Assembly (NCBI GenBank): GCA_009784995.1
Contig: WQXE01000020.1
Coordinates: 1-20,168, forward strand
DNA: 20,168 nt
Source of the DNA: Treponema sp.
GTDB lineage: Bacteria > Spirochaetota > Spirochaetia > Treponematales > Breznakiellaceae
Direction: 5' to 3'
Part shown: piece after piece, positions 1 to 6,729 of the stretch
Layout: the number at the start of each line of letters is the position of its first letter
How positions within the stretch are numbered: the stretch's first letter is position 1
Program-made: the position numbers and the translations under genes
The notes under the pieces: generated by a model
Database searches by the model: none
Seen by the model: the letters and a program-made list of their open reading frames with translations, nothing else
Told to the model about the DNA's origin: nothing

Positions 1-473
1 TACCACCAAAAAAGCCCCATCTGCGCATCTATGCGGAAAGTATATTCGGCAAAATCTTCTTTTTCACTTTGAGAGCCGAAAAATAAATACGCAAGCTCGT
101 CAAGAATTACGTTAAATTTTTCGATAGCTTTTATAAAATCGGCTTTTTCAATTGTTTCCATGAAAGATGGAATATCATCTTGAAGTTTGCCTTTGCGGGT
201 TTCGTCAGATTTTTCGACCCAGGTTTTTTTTATCAATAAATCCAGATTGTTTTGGAAAAGGTCTAGGAACACCCGAAAATCATTGCTGTTTTTATCGATT
301 GTAAGCAGGCGCTGATACTCAACGCCAATTCCAAGCGACTTGGCAAACTCGCCCGCGGCTTTTAAATCCGGTTTTTGACCTTTTAAAAGCTTGTCTTTCA
401 TGAACAGGCGCTCCGCCGTTTTGCGGTATTCGCCTGGCATTGAAAAATTAGTAGACGGACTGCCTCTATACAT
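1..473 (-). CDS. Hypothetical protein, 3' end cut by window edge
   Basis: An uninterrupted minus-strand reading frame runs from an ATG at 473 off the left edge (about 157 codons visible). The product begins MYRGSPSTNF and contains AAGEFAKSLGIGVEYQRLL; it is hydrophilic, lysine- and glutamate-rich, mostly helical in character, with no signal peptide or membrane segment. I do not recognise the family. A second in-frame ATG at 440 (MPGEYRKTAE) is an alternative start; neither has a clear Shine-Dalgarno sequence. A TTGACA hexamer (minus strand, 508-503) just upstream may be a -35 box, which would put the transcript start very near the 473 ATG and would favour the 440 start. The gene is divergent from the thioesterase at 546. 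That it is coding is fairly sure from the open frame and codon use; function is unknown. Confidence 0.6.
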   Translation of the reverse strand, partial: MYRGSPSTNFSMPGEYRKTAERLFMKDKLLKGQKPDLKAAGEFAKSLGIGVEYQRLLTIDKNSNDFRVFLDLFQNNLDLLIKKTWVEKSDETRKGKLQDDIPSFMETIEKADFIKAIEKFNVILDELAYLFFGSQSEKEDFAEYTFRIDAQMGLFWW

Positions 474-510
474 ATGTTTAAGATGTACAAAAAAAGGCAA
501 ATTGTCAAGT

Positions 511-523
511 GGTGACTGACACC
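511..523 (+). repeat. 13-bp dispersed repeat, copy 1 (GGTGACTGACACC)
   Basis: This is the exact reverse complement of the 13-mer at 10512-10524. It has 4-bp GGTG/CACC arms around a 5-nt centre, so it is an imperfect palindrome. It lies in the 72-bp gap between the divergent genes starting at 473 and 546. Confidence 0.6.
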
Positions 524-545
524 CTGAAATATGATAAAATAATTT

Positions 546-938
546 ATGGAAACACAATGTACATTAAAGGTAAGAACCTACGAATGTGACGGCTACAATC
601 ATGTTAACAACGCTAATTATCTAAATTATTTGGAATACGCCCGTTACGAGTTTTTGAGAGAAGTAGGTTTTGATTACGACAAAGCGACAAAATTGGGTTT
701 TGGAACATACATTTCCAGAATAGAAATCGATTACAAAAAACCGGCCTTTACAGATGATACTCTTGTAATAAAATCCAAACCTGTAAAAAAAGGCGCGGTA
801 AGCGGAACTATCAGTCAGCAAATATGGCGGGGTGAAGATTTGATAATCGACGCGAAAGTTACCTGGGTATTTGTTGACTCAAGAGGAGTCCCTACAAAAA
901 TTCCTGCCGAGTTTGATTTGCCGGGATTTAAACCGTGA
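546..938 (+). CDS. Single-hotdog acyl-CoA thioesterase (4HBT/YbgC/FadM-like)
   Basis: 130 aa, the usual size of a single hotdog-fold thioesterase that hydrolyses acyl-CoA in the cytoplasm and acts as a multimer. The diagnostic N-terminal stretch YECDGYNHVNNANYLNYLEY (about residues 12-31) matches the D-x-x-G-H-V-N-N-x-x-Y-L pattern of the 4HBT/YbgC/FadM group, with the Asp before it as the likely catalytic residue. The strand-rich remainder (YKKPAFTDDTLVIKS, then VTWVFVDSRGVPTKIP) fits the rest of the fold. No Shine-Dalgarno is visible: a TAAAAT hexamer ends 5 nt before the ATG, so the mRNA may be leaderless. Substrate cannot be told from sequence. It stands alone between the divergent partial gene and the first vapBC cassette. 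Confidence 0.85.
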   Translation: METQCTLKVRTYECDGYNHVNNANYLNYLEYARYEFLREVGFDYDKATKLGFGTYISRIEIDYKKPAFTDDTLVIKSKPVKKGAVSGTISQQIWRGEDLIIDAKVTWVFVDSRGVPTKIPAEFDLPGFKP

Positions 939-943
939 AAATA

Positions 944-989
944 ATGCCTCGTATAAAATGGCAGTATATTGTATGATTGTACGAGGTAT
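944..989. repeat. Inverted repeat downstream of thioesterase
   Basis: ATGCCTCGTA (944-953) pairs with TACGAGGTAT (980-989), giving a 10-bp stem with one G-T pair and a 26-nt AT-rich loop. No T-run follows, so it is not a clear intrinsic terminator, though it sits right after the thioesterase stop. Confidence 0.4.
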
Positions 990-1012
990 TGTTCAAGGAA
1001 AAGTAAAAATAT

Positions 1013-1041
1013 TTGACAAAAATAAAAGGAATAGGTAAAAT
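1013..1041 (+). promoter_or_regulatory. Promoter of vapBC copy 1 (TTGACA-N17-TAAAAT)
   Basis: Consensus -35 TTGACA at 1013-1018, 17-nt spacer, TAAAAT at 1036-1041. The vapB ATG begins 6 nt after the -10 box, where transcription would start, so the mRNA is predicted to be leaderless. Confidence 0.75.
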
Positions 1042-1047
1042 ATTTAT

Positions 1048-1245
1048 ATGATATCTAGTTTAGTTATTAATGAATCATTATTAGAACAGGCTCTCTATAT
1101 TGGAGGTATGGAAACCCAAAATGAAACAGTGAATTTAGCCCTTGAAGAATTTATTGAAAAAAGAGCAAAAGAAGATGTATTATCATTATTTAATACTGTT
1201 GAATATGATGTTAATTATGACTATAAAAAATTGCGCGGCAATTGA
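1048..1245 (+). CDS. vapB: VapB-family antitoxin, copy 1
   Basis: 65 aa, typical for a VapB antitoxin that represses its own operon and neutralises the VapC partner. The N-terminal part (SSLVINESLLEQALYIGG, then NETVNLALEEFIEKR) has the strand-helix-helix pattern of the DUF2191/VapB group (short DNA-binding strand, then EFI/ALEEF helix). The acidic, Tyr-rich tail (VEYDVNYDYKKL) is where VapB proteins usually thread through the toxin active site. It overlaps the vapC start by one base (TGATG). The start follows the -10 box by 6 nt with no Shine-Dalgarno at normal distance. The paralogue at 4492 is about three-quarters identical. Strong AT bias compared with the lyase and TPR genes suggests acquisition. 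Recognition is from motif and context. Confidence 0.8.
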   Translation: MISSLVINESLLEQALYIGGMETQNETVNLALEEFIEKRAKEDVLSLFNTVEYDVNYDYKKLRGN

Positions 1246-1655
1246 TGAAAGTTTTAATCGATACACCAATTTGGTCATTAGCATTTAGAAAAAAGAAAGA
1301 AAATAATACAAACGAAAAAATAATTAATAATTTAACTCAGTTAATAAAAAACAGACAAATTGCAATTATTGGTTCAATACGACAGGAAATATTATCAGGT
1401 ATATCTGATAAAAATAAATATTTAGAAATAAAAAATAAAATGTCAGTATTTTCTGATCATATAATTCAAACAAAAGATTATGAATTTGCAGCAGAATGTT
1501 CAAATCAATGCAGAATAAATGGTATACAAGGTTCTCATACTGATTTTTTAATTTGCGCAGTAGCGATAAAAAATGATTGGAAAATTTTTACTGATGATGC
1601 TGATTTCTTTAATTATGAAAAATTTATTCCTATTAAATTATATAAACTAAATTAA
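1245..1655 (+). CDS. vapC: VapC-family PIN-domain toxin RNase, copy 1
   Basis: 136 aa from the ATG at 1245; a TTG one codon upstream would add one residue, but the ATG overlapping the vapB stop matches the paralogue's length. This is a PIN-domain endoribonuclease toxin. The acidic metal ligands are visible: Asp6 (KVLIDTPIW), Glu48 (IRQEIL), Asp100 (SHTDFLICA) and the Asp pair near 117-120 (FTDDADF). All are intact, so the enzyme should be active. Translation is coupled to vapB. VapC toxins usually cut tRNA or rRNA; the target here cannot be inferred. It converges on the RCC1 pseudogene. The copy at 4689 is about 87% identical by eye. Confidence 0.88.
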   Translation: MKVLIDTPIWSLAFRKKKENNTNEKIINNLTQLIKNRQIAIIGSIRQEILSGISDKNKYLEIKNKMSVFSDHIIQTKDYEFAAECSNQCRINGIQGSHTDFLICAVAIKNDWKIFTDDADFFNYEKFIPIKLYKLN

Positions 1656-1675
1656 AAAAATTGGGATACAAAAAT

Positions 1676-1723
1676 GTATACGGGCTTCCAAGTATCAGTC
1701 AGAGGTCAGTACTACCCGCATAC
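1676..1723. repeat. Imperfect inverted repeat between vapC and RCC1 gene
   Basis: GTATACGGG (1676-1684) and CCCGCATAC (1715-1723) can form a 9-bp stem with one mismatch around a 30-nt loop. It lies in the convergent gap. No T-run follows; role unknown. Confidence 0.3.
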
Positions 1724-1771
1724 CTGTTTCGTGAATACGCTTCTGTTATGTATTATGTGTTGTTAAAAAGA

Positions 1772-1810
1772 ATTTAAAAACAGCGCCTTTGCTACGGCTC
1801 GGGTGCTGTT
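1772..1810 (-). terminator. Intrinsic terminator of RCC1 lipoprotein gene
   Basis: Read on the minus strand, AACAGCACC (1810-1802) pairs with GGCGCTGTT (1787-1779) with one mismatch, followed by a T-rich tract. It begins about 20 nt after the minus-strand stop at 1829. Confidence 0.6.
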
Positions 1811-1828
1811 GGTTTAAAAACTTTTACT

Positions 1829-3766
1829 TTATGGAAGATTATTAACCCTTAACGGTACTGTTCTTTGAGTGGTATCACCTAAACCTAATTGACCATCATG
1901 ATTTCTTCCCCAAGACCATAAAACACCATTTATATCCATTGCTAAACCATGAAAAGTTCCACTAACCGAAGTAAATAATAAATCGTTTCTTTCCGCAAGT
2001 TGAGGAATGAAATAATTAGTTGTGTTCATTTTTGCTAACTGTCCATAATTATTTTTACCCCAAACCCATAAATTATTTTTATCGTCTATAGCAAAACTAC
2101 TGTGAACTCCTGCACTTATAGCTATAAACTTTGTTCCAGATTTTATTTGCATAGGACTTGTTTGCTGGGTTGTATTCCCATTACCAAGTTGTCCATAGGT
2201 ATTATTTCCCCAAACCCATAAATTTCCATTAGTATCAATTGCAAGACTATGAGAACGTACAGTACCATAACAACCTCCAGCACTGATTTCTTTAAACTTT
2301 GTGCCAGCTCCTATTTGTACAGGTGTATTTCTCTGTATAATTGTTCCATCACCAAGTTGACCTGTGTTATTTCTCCCCCAAGCCCATAAATTATCATGTT
2401 CATCAATTGCAAAACTAGAATTCGATCATGCACTAATTGATTTAAATTTTGTATCAGTTTTTATATGTACAGGACTAGTTCGCTGTATTGTTGTTCCATC
2501 ACCAAGTTGACCAAAACTATTATTACCCCAAGCATATAAATTACCATCAATATCAATCGCTAAATTATGAGATGCATATTCTGGCGATACAGCTCCTGCG
2601 CTTATAGATTTAAACTTCGTACCATGTCTAATTTCTACTGGTTTAGTTCGTTGTGTTGTTGTATTATCACCAAGCTGCCCGTTATTATTTCTACCCCAAG
2701 CCCATAAGATGCCATTTGTGTCTATTGCTAAATTATGAAATGATCCTGCACTTACAACTAAAAATTTAGTACTAGAAATATGAGCATTAAGTTTTTCAGT
2801 ATTTATCTGTACAGGTCTATGTCTGTTAAAATTTCTATTACCTCCTCCACCATCACCAGCACCAATTTGTCCATACATATTAAGCCCCCAAGTCCATAAA
2901 TCACCATTTGAGTCTATAGCTAAACTATGATAAGTTCCAGCATTGAACCTGTTATTAAAATTGAGTTGTAAATTACCACTACTAATTTCATTTGGCAATG
3001 GTAAATTTTTCCAGAATTCATGCGGAAGCGATAATGTATTTTCAGGACTGTTATCAAAGTTTCCATCAGATGAATATTCAAAATATGGTAAAGCTGCGGG
3101 ATTATTACGTACAAAAATTCCGCGCTCCCAATCTTCCAGTATTTCATTGTCCAAACTTGTTTTAATAAAGAAATAAAGGTCACAAACAGCATACATCGCA
3201 TAACGATACCAACCTGCAGATTCACCATTATTACCAATTGTCATATGTATGGCTCTTTGTTCGGCAATTGAAATAACATTCGAAAAAGAAGTTACTGTCG
3301 ATTTTTCATTATAACTTTCTCTGCTCCATGACCCTGTCCAAAAGGCATTTGCATTGACTTTAACACCAGGTGCTCTTACTTTAGTTGATACATTGGCACC
3401 CGCTTTATGTGTTTCTTCATCTTTATAACTGCTGAGCGCTGCTTCTGTTTTAGATTCACTTATAGTATTTTCAGTAATAGTTGTAGCTGAAAAACTTATA
3501 GGAGTTATACCATTGTAATGAACTAATTGAATTGTACCTATGTGAGTATCCCGAACAGTACCGCCGTCAATTATGTAATAATTATATTCGCCATCAGTAT
3601 AAGATGCTAAATAAGTAACACCAATAAGAGAAGGTGGTGGAGCGATTGCAATTGCTCTTCTAGGCGCACTAGGTCCATTATCTTGTGGCAAATCTTCCGG
3701 GCATCCCGAAAAAATAAATAATAAACATATAACAAATAATGTTACTCCAAAAAATTTCGCTTTCAT
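1829..3766 (-). pseudogene. RCC1-repeat lipoprotein, interrupted by one in-frame TGA
   Basis: The minus-strand frame from 3766 to 1829 would encode about 645 aa but contains a single TGA at 2428-2426; the frame is unchanged on both sides. The first 446 aa start with a lipoprotein signal (FSGC, Cys22), followed by about 250 residues I cannot assign, then RCC1-type repeats with the W-x-W-G-x-N-x-x-G-Q-L-G signature. Three signatures precede the TGA (LWTWGLNMYGQIG, LWAWGRNNNGQLG, LYAWGNNSFGQLG) and four follow it, totalling seven, the number for a complete seven-bladed propeller. The TGA falls in the conserved SAG turn where other repeats have Gly, so one GGA to TGA change explains it. A strong AAAGGAG lies before the ATG. 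The stretch 2425-1829 could otherwise only restart at ATG 2152. Likely a recently disabled surface protein, or a sequencing error. Confidence 0.85.
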
Positions 3767-3777
3767 TTAATACTCCT

Positions 3778-3984
3778 TTAATATTTATAAAAAGCCGTAG
3801 TAACGCTTTTCGCGTTATCAGGCATTTTTAAAATTTGTTTTTCTTTTCTGTTAACTTGCGCGTGTTTCAAACCTTCAACAAGACCTATTACATAGTGCTG
3901 ATTGGTTTCTGTAAGTTTTGAGAAAGAAAATTGTAATCGTTCAATTTTTACTTGATTAATAATAAAATGCTCCAATACGACCAT
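3778..3984 (-). CDS. Small ORF upstream of RCC1 lipoprotein
   Basis: Open frame of up to 68 codons ending TYR-LYS-TYR at 3778; its TAA abuts the AAAGGAG ribosome site of the RCC1 gene, so the two are co-transcribed. The middle part (FSFSKLTETNQHYVIGLVEGLKHAQ) looks like the C-terminal tail seen in some XRE-type regulators, but no DNA-binding domain is present. The ATG at 3984-3982 immediately follows the predicted -10 box, so it lies upstream of the expected transcription start (about 3978). The true start is probably downstream, perhaps the TTG at 3975-3973. It could be a small regulatory or remnant protein. Moderate confidence that it is translated, low for function. Confidence 0.5.
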   Translation of the reverse strand: MVVLEHFIINQVKIERLQFSFSKLTETNQHYVIGLVEGLKHAQVNRKEKQILKMPDNAKSVTTAFYKY

Positions 3985-4013
3985 ATAATATCATAAAAAC
4001 GAGCAATAGTCAA
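3985..4013 (-). promoter_or_regulatory. Promoter of small ORF/RCC1 operon (TTGACT-N17-TATTAT)
   Basis: On the minus strand, -35 TTGACT (4013-4008), 17-nt spacer, -10 TATTAT (3990-3985). The spacer contains CGAGCAA (plus strand, 4000-4006), which recurs in the spacer of the divergent promoter. Confidence 0.65.
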
Positions 4014-4052
4014 TATAAAATCATAAAATACTCAAAAAATAACATATTTTGC

Positions 4053-4081
4053 TTGATAGGCGAGCAAACAAGTAATAATAT
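4053..4081 (+). promoter_or_regulatory. Promoter of XRE regulator (TTGATA-N17-TAATAT)
   Basis: -35 TTGATA at 4053-4058, 17-nt spacer, TAATAT at 4076-4081. The expected transcription start near 4088 precedes the ATG at 4101, ruling out the longer frame from 4053. CGAGCAA at 4061-4067 lies in the spacer, and TTTGCT/AGCAAA arms surround it. Confidence 0.65.
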
Positions 4082-4100
4082 GGTAGTTAATTGGTTTTTT

Positions 4101-4442
4101 ATGACAGTAAATGAAAGAATTAGGGAACTTAGATGTACATTAAAATTATCTCAACGAGCTTTCGCAAAAGCAGTGTATGTTTCCAATGGCTATTTAGCAG
4201 ATATAGAACTGGGTCATAACGAGGTAAAAGACCGTCTTGTCCACCTTATTTCCAGCGCGTTTTCTGTCAATAAACACTGGCTGCTCACAGGCGAGGGGCG
4301 TATGTTTAACAGCACCCCCGAAGAAAAATTGGAGCGGGTAACCGCAACATTTAACGAACTGTACCCTGACTTCCAGGACTTTGTCCTGCGCCAAATAGAC
4401 GAACTTATCGAATTGCAAAATGTGAAACGGGAGAAGTATTGA
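4101..4442 (+). CDS. XRE-family helix-turn-helix regulator
   Basis: 113 aa from the ATG at 4101 (MTVNERIREL). The open frame extends back to 4053, but that part overlaps the promoter. Residues about 4-65 form a Cro/C1-type HTH: NERIRELRCTLKLSQRAFAK, with the SQ-x-x-F-A-K helix, then VSNGYLADIELG as recognition helix, ending in the HWLLTGEGRMF motif common in phage-like repressors. The C-terminal helix (EELYPDFQDFVLRQID region) may dimerise. It is divergent from the small ORF/RCC1 operon and ends 49 nt before vapB copy 2, so it may control the RCC1 operon and itself. No clear Shine-Dalgarno before the ATG. The second half of the gene is richer in G+C than the flanking vapBC genes. Confidence 0.85.
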   Translation: MTVNERIRELRCTLKLSQRAFAKAVYVSNGYLADIELGHNEVKDRLVHLISSAFSVNKHWLLTGEGRMFNSTPEEKLERVTATFNELYPDFQDFVLRQIDELIELQNVKREKY

Positions 4443-4455
4443 GGGGAAAGATACG

Positions 4456-4485
4456 TTGACAATAACAAAAGGAAAAAGATAAAAT
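4456..4485 (+). promoter_or_regulatory. Promoter of vapBC copy 2 (TTGACA-N18-TAAAAT)
   Basis: TTGACA at 4456-4461, 18-nt spacer, TAAAAT at 4480-4485. As in copy 1, exactly 6 nt separate the -10 box from the vapB ATG, predicting a leaderless mRNA. Confidence 0.72.
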
Positions 4486-4491
4486 ATTTGT

Positions 4492-4692
4492 ATGATATTT
4501 AATTTGGTTATAAACGAGACATTGCTAGAGAGGGCTCTTTCTGTTGGAGGGTTGGAAACTGAAAATGAAACAGTAACCCTAGCTCTTGAAGAATTTATTG
4601 ATAAAAGAGCAAAAGACGATGTAATATCATTATTTAATACAGTTGAATATGATGAAGGTTATGATTATAAAAAATTCCGCGGTAAAAGATGA
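4492..4692 (+). CDS. vapB: VapB-family antitoxin, copy 2
   Basis: 66 aa. Same layout as the copy at 1048: FNLVINETLLERALSVGG, then NETVTLALEEFIDKR, then the acidic tail VEYDEGYDYKKFRGKR. It overlaps vapC by four bases (ATGA), a typical coupled start, against one base in copy 1. Differences from copy 1 are spread along the protein (for example LEQALYIGGMETQ versus LERALSVGGLETE), which suggests the two antitoxins have begun to diverge in specificity. The gene starts 49 nt after the XRE gene but has its own consensus promoter. Expected to bind its own promoter with VapC. Assignment rests on motif, size and the PIN-toxin partner. Confidence 0.82.
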   Translation: MIFNLVINETLLERALSVGGLETENETVTLALEEFIDKRAKDDVISLFNTVEYDEGYDYKKFRGKR

Positions 4693-5099
4693 AAGTTTTG
4701 GTTGATACGCCAATTTGGTCATTAGCATTTAGAAAAAAGAAAGAAAATAAAACCAATGAAACAATAATTAATAATTTAACTCAGCTAATAAAAAATAGGC
4801 AAATCGCAATAATTGGTTCAATTAGACAAGAAATATTATCAGGTATATCGGATAAAAACAAATATTTTGAAATTAAAAATAAAATGTCCGCATTTCCTGA
4901 TTATATTATTAAGACAGAAGATTATGAATTTGCGGCAGAATGTTCAAATCAATGCAGAATTAACGGAATTCAAGGTTCTCATACTGATTTTTTAATTTGT
5001 GCAATTGCGATAAAAAACGATTGGGAGATATTTACAGAAGATACTGACTTCAATAATTATGTTAAATATATACCTATAAAATTATACAAGCCAAAGTGA
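4689..5099 (+). CDS. vapC: VapC-family PIN-domain toxin RNase, copy 2
   Basis: 136 aa, starting inside the vapB stop region (ATGA overlap). PIN-domain ligands are all present: Asp6 (KVLVDTPIW), Glu48 (IRQEIL), Asp100 (SHTDFLICA), Asp118 and Asp120 (TEDTDF). Compared with copy 1, the N-terminal two-thirds and the active-site segments are nearly unchanged; most substitutions are in about residues 60-80 and 108-136. Both toxins therefore look catalytically competent. Cytoplasmic, inhibited by the linked VapB; whether the copies cross-neutralise cannot be told. The stop is followed by the promoter of the downstream lyase gene within a few bases. Confidence 0.9.
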   Translation: MKVLVDTPIWSLAFRKKKENKTNETIINNLTQLIKNRQIAIIGSIRQEILSGISDKNKYFEIKNKMSAFPDYIIKTEDYEFAAECSNQCRINGIQGSHTDFLICAIAIKNDWEIFTEDTDFNNYVKYIPIKLYKPK

Positions 5100-5127
5100 T
5101 TGATAATTCTCCCTTAATAAGTACAAT
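5100..5127 (+). promoter_or_regulatory. Promoter of TPL/tryptophanase-like gene (TTGATA-N16-TACAAT)
   Basis: TTGATA at 5100-5105 directly after the vapC stop, 16-nt spacer, TACAAT at 5122-5127. A good ribosome site AAGAGG (5133-5138) precedes the ATG at 5144. No leader long enough for a TnaC-type attenuator. Confidence 0.5.
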
Positions 5128-5143
5128 AAATTAAGAGGTAAAA

Positions 5144-6589
5144 ATGCCGGTAAAATTTAGAAGCGGGGAAAATGTTCCCCTTGAAATGCACAAAGCCCGT
5201 ATGGTTCAAAGGTTGAACCTTCTGCCTGTCGAAGAAAGATTAAAAGCTTCGCAGGAAGCGGGAAACAATACGTTCCTGTTAAAAAATAGCGATGTTTTTC
5301 TTGATATGCTGACAGATAGCGGTGTAAACGCCATGAGTCAGGCGCAATACGCTGCCATGATGAATGCTGACGACTCATACGCCGGCTCCGAAACTTTTTA
5401 CAGGCTCGAAGAAGCGCTAAAAGAAGTTTTTGGCACAAAGTACTTTCTTCCATGTCATCAGGGGCGTGCCTGCGAAAATATTATCTGCCAGACTTTTATT
5501 AAACCCGGGCAAACGGCAATAATGAACTATCACTTTACTACAACCAAAGCGCACATTATGCGAAACGTCGGTACGGTCGTAGAAATTATTAAAAAAGAAG
5601 GGTTGGAAGTAAAAAGCGAATTACCTTTTAAAGGTGATTTAGATATAGAACGATTGAAAAATGAGATTAAAACAATCGGAGCGGAAAAAATAGCGTTTAT
5701 CAGGGTTGAAGCCGGAACAAATCTCGTTGGCGGACAACCTGTCTCTATGGCAAATATGCGGGAAGTCGCAAAAATCGCCAAAGACGCTGGAATACTTTCT
5801 ATTTATGACGCTTCACTGTTAGCTGACAACTTGTACTTTATAAAAACAAGAGATAAAGATTTCGCAAACACATCGTTAAACCAAATTACTTTGGAATTGG
5901 GCAGCTTGTTCGACATGGCATATTTTTCCGCGCGCAAACTGGGCTGCGTTCGCGGCGGCGGAATAATTACAAACCGCGAAGATTTATACAACGCAATGAT
6001 CAGCCTTGTGCCGCTTTACGAAGGTTTTTTAACATATGGCGGAATGTCCGTGCGTGAAATGGAAGCTCTCGCTGTTGGTTTGCGCGAAACTTTAGATTTT
6101 CATGTTATCGAACAAACACCGATATTTGTCGAAGCGCTCGCGAAAGAATTATTGTCATCCGGCATTTCTGTTGTTACTCCGCCTGGCGGTTTGGGCTGCC
6201 ATGTAAACGCTATGGCGTTTTGCGATCATATTCCACAAAGTGAATACCGTGCGGGCGCTTTGGCAATCGCAGCGTATATAGCCGGTGGTTTTCGCGGCAT
6301 GGAACGCGGCACCATTAGCGAAGTGCGTAACGCGGACGGCAGCGAGCATTTCGCGGAAATGGAACTTTTGCGCCTTGCTTTACCGAAACGTGTTTTTACA
6401 TTATCACAAATTAAATATGTAGCGGACAGGTTAACATGGCTGTATGAAAACAGGCAATTAATCGGCGGTTTGCGATTTACATTTGAACCTGAAGTCTTGC
6501 GCTTTTTCTTCGGAAGGCTGGAACCTGTTTCCGACTGGCCGCAAAAGCTGGCAAAAAAATTCAGGGAAGACTTCGGCGACAGCTTATAG
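5144..6589 (+). CDS. Tyrosine phenol-lyase/tryptophanase-family PLP lyase
   Basis: 481 aa, slightly longer than TPL (about 456) or TnaA (about 471). PLP-dependent beta-eliminating lyase that would release pyruvate and ammonia from an aromatic or related amino acid. Visible family marks: TDSG (57-60), SYAGS with Tyr79 (TPL Tyr71), HQGR with Arg108, FTTT (131-134), YDAS with Asp222, SARK with the PLP Lys265, YGG (298-300), MERG (386-389, TPL Arg381) and EPEVLRFF near 449-455. MERG and Phe at the position of TnaA His463 point to TPL rather than tryptophanase. Odd: the Arg normally after Asp-Ala-Thr/Ser (TPL Arg217), which contacts PLP, is Leu225 here. So it may be a distinct subfamily with another substrate. 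Transcribed alone; converges on ddl. Confidence 0.85.
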   Translation: MPVKFRSGENVPLEMHKARMVQRLNLLPVEERLKASQEAGNNTFLLKNSDVFLDMLTDSGVNAMSQAQYAAMMNADDSYAGSETFYRLEEALKEVFGTKYFLPCHQGRACENIICQTFIKPGQTAIMNYHFTTTKAHIMRNVGTVVEIIKKEGLEVKSELPFKGDLDIERLKNEIKTIGAEKIAFIRVEAGTNLVGGQPVSMANMREVAKIAKDAGILSIYDASLLADNLYFIKTRDKDFANTSLNQITLELGSLFDMAYFSARKLGCVRGGGIITNREDLYNAMISLVPLYEGFLTYGGMSVREMEALAVGLRETLDFHVIEQTPIFVEALAKELLSSGISVVTPPGGLGCHVNAMAFCDHIPQSEYRAGALAIAAYIAGGFRGMERGTISEVRNADGSEHFAEMELLRLALPKRVFTLSQIKYVADRLTWLYENRQLIGGLRFTFEPEVLRFFFGRLEPVSDWPQKLAKKFREDFGDSL

Positions 6590-6605
6590 ACTATCTAGAA
6601 AATTA

Positions 6606-6642
6606 CTCTCGCGGAGATCGCAAAGGCGCAAAGAACGCGGAG
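6606..6642 (+). repeat. GC-rich dispersed repeat, copy A
   Basis: Begins CTCTCGCGGAGATCGCAAAG and continues with GCGCAAAGAACGCGG. It matches copy C at 9397-9432 (CTCTCGCAAAGACGCAAAG...) over about 36 bases with few differences, and copy B at 6730-6755 in inverted orientation. Much richer in G+C than the surrounding intergenic DNA. Confidence 0.65.
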
Positions 6643-6729
6643 CTATTGTTCGATATATTTACTTTAAATCTTAGACATCTCGAATAACTATCAGGATTTC
6701 TAGTATTAAAAGTATAATTCAAATAACAA

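Larger units (their letters stand above)
1013..1655 (+). repeat. Direct repeat: vapBC cassette copy 1
   Basis: Promoter, vapB and vapC are repeated as a unit at 4456-5099 in the same orientation. Similarity starts at the -35 box and ends at the vapC stop. A 41-base run (1266-1306 and 4710-4750) is identical. The predicted VapC proteins differ at about 18 of 136 positions by eye. Confidence 0.85.
4456..5099 (+). repeat. Direct repeat: vapBC cassette copy 2
   Basis: Second copy of the promoter-vapB-vapC unit at 1013-1655, about 3.4 kb away and in the same orientation. Flanks outside the -35 box and the vapC stop do not match. Confidence 0.85.

Noticed and set aside
1676..1723. Possible tRNA or structured RNA from the stem GTATACGGG/CCCGCATAC
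   Set aside because: No T-psi-C or anticodon arm, no CCA end, and a 30-nt loop; only an inverted repeat is supported.
2426..2428. TGA recoded as an amino acid (selenocysteine, or code 25 glycine)
   Set aside because: Many other genes here use TGA as a normal stop (vapB, vapC copy 2, XRE, DUF2804), and the position has Gly, not Cys, in the other repeats. A nonsense change is simpler.
4053..4100. Longer start for the XRE regulator
   Set aside because: This part contains the -35 and -10 boxes, and the HTH domain begins right after the ATG at 4101.
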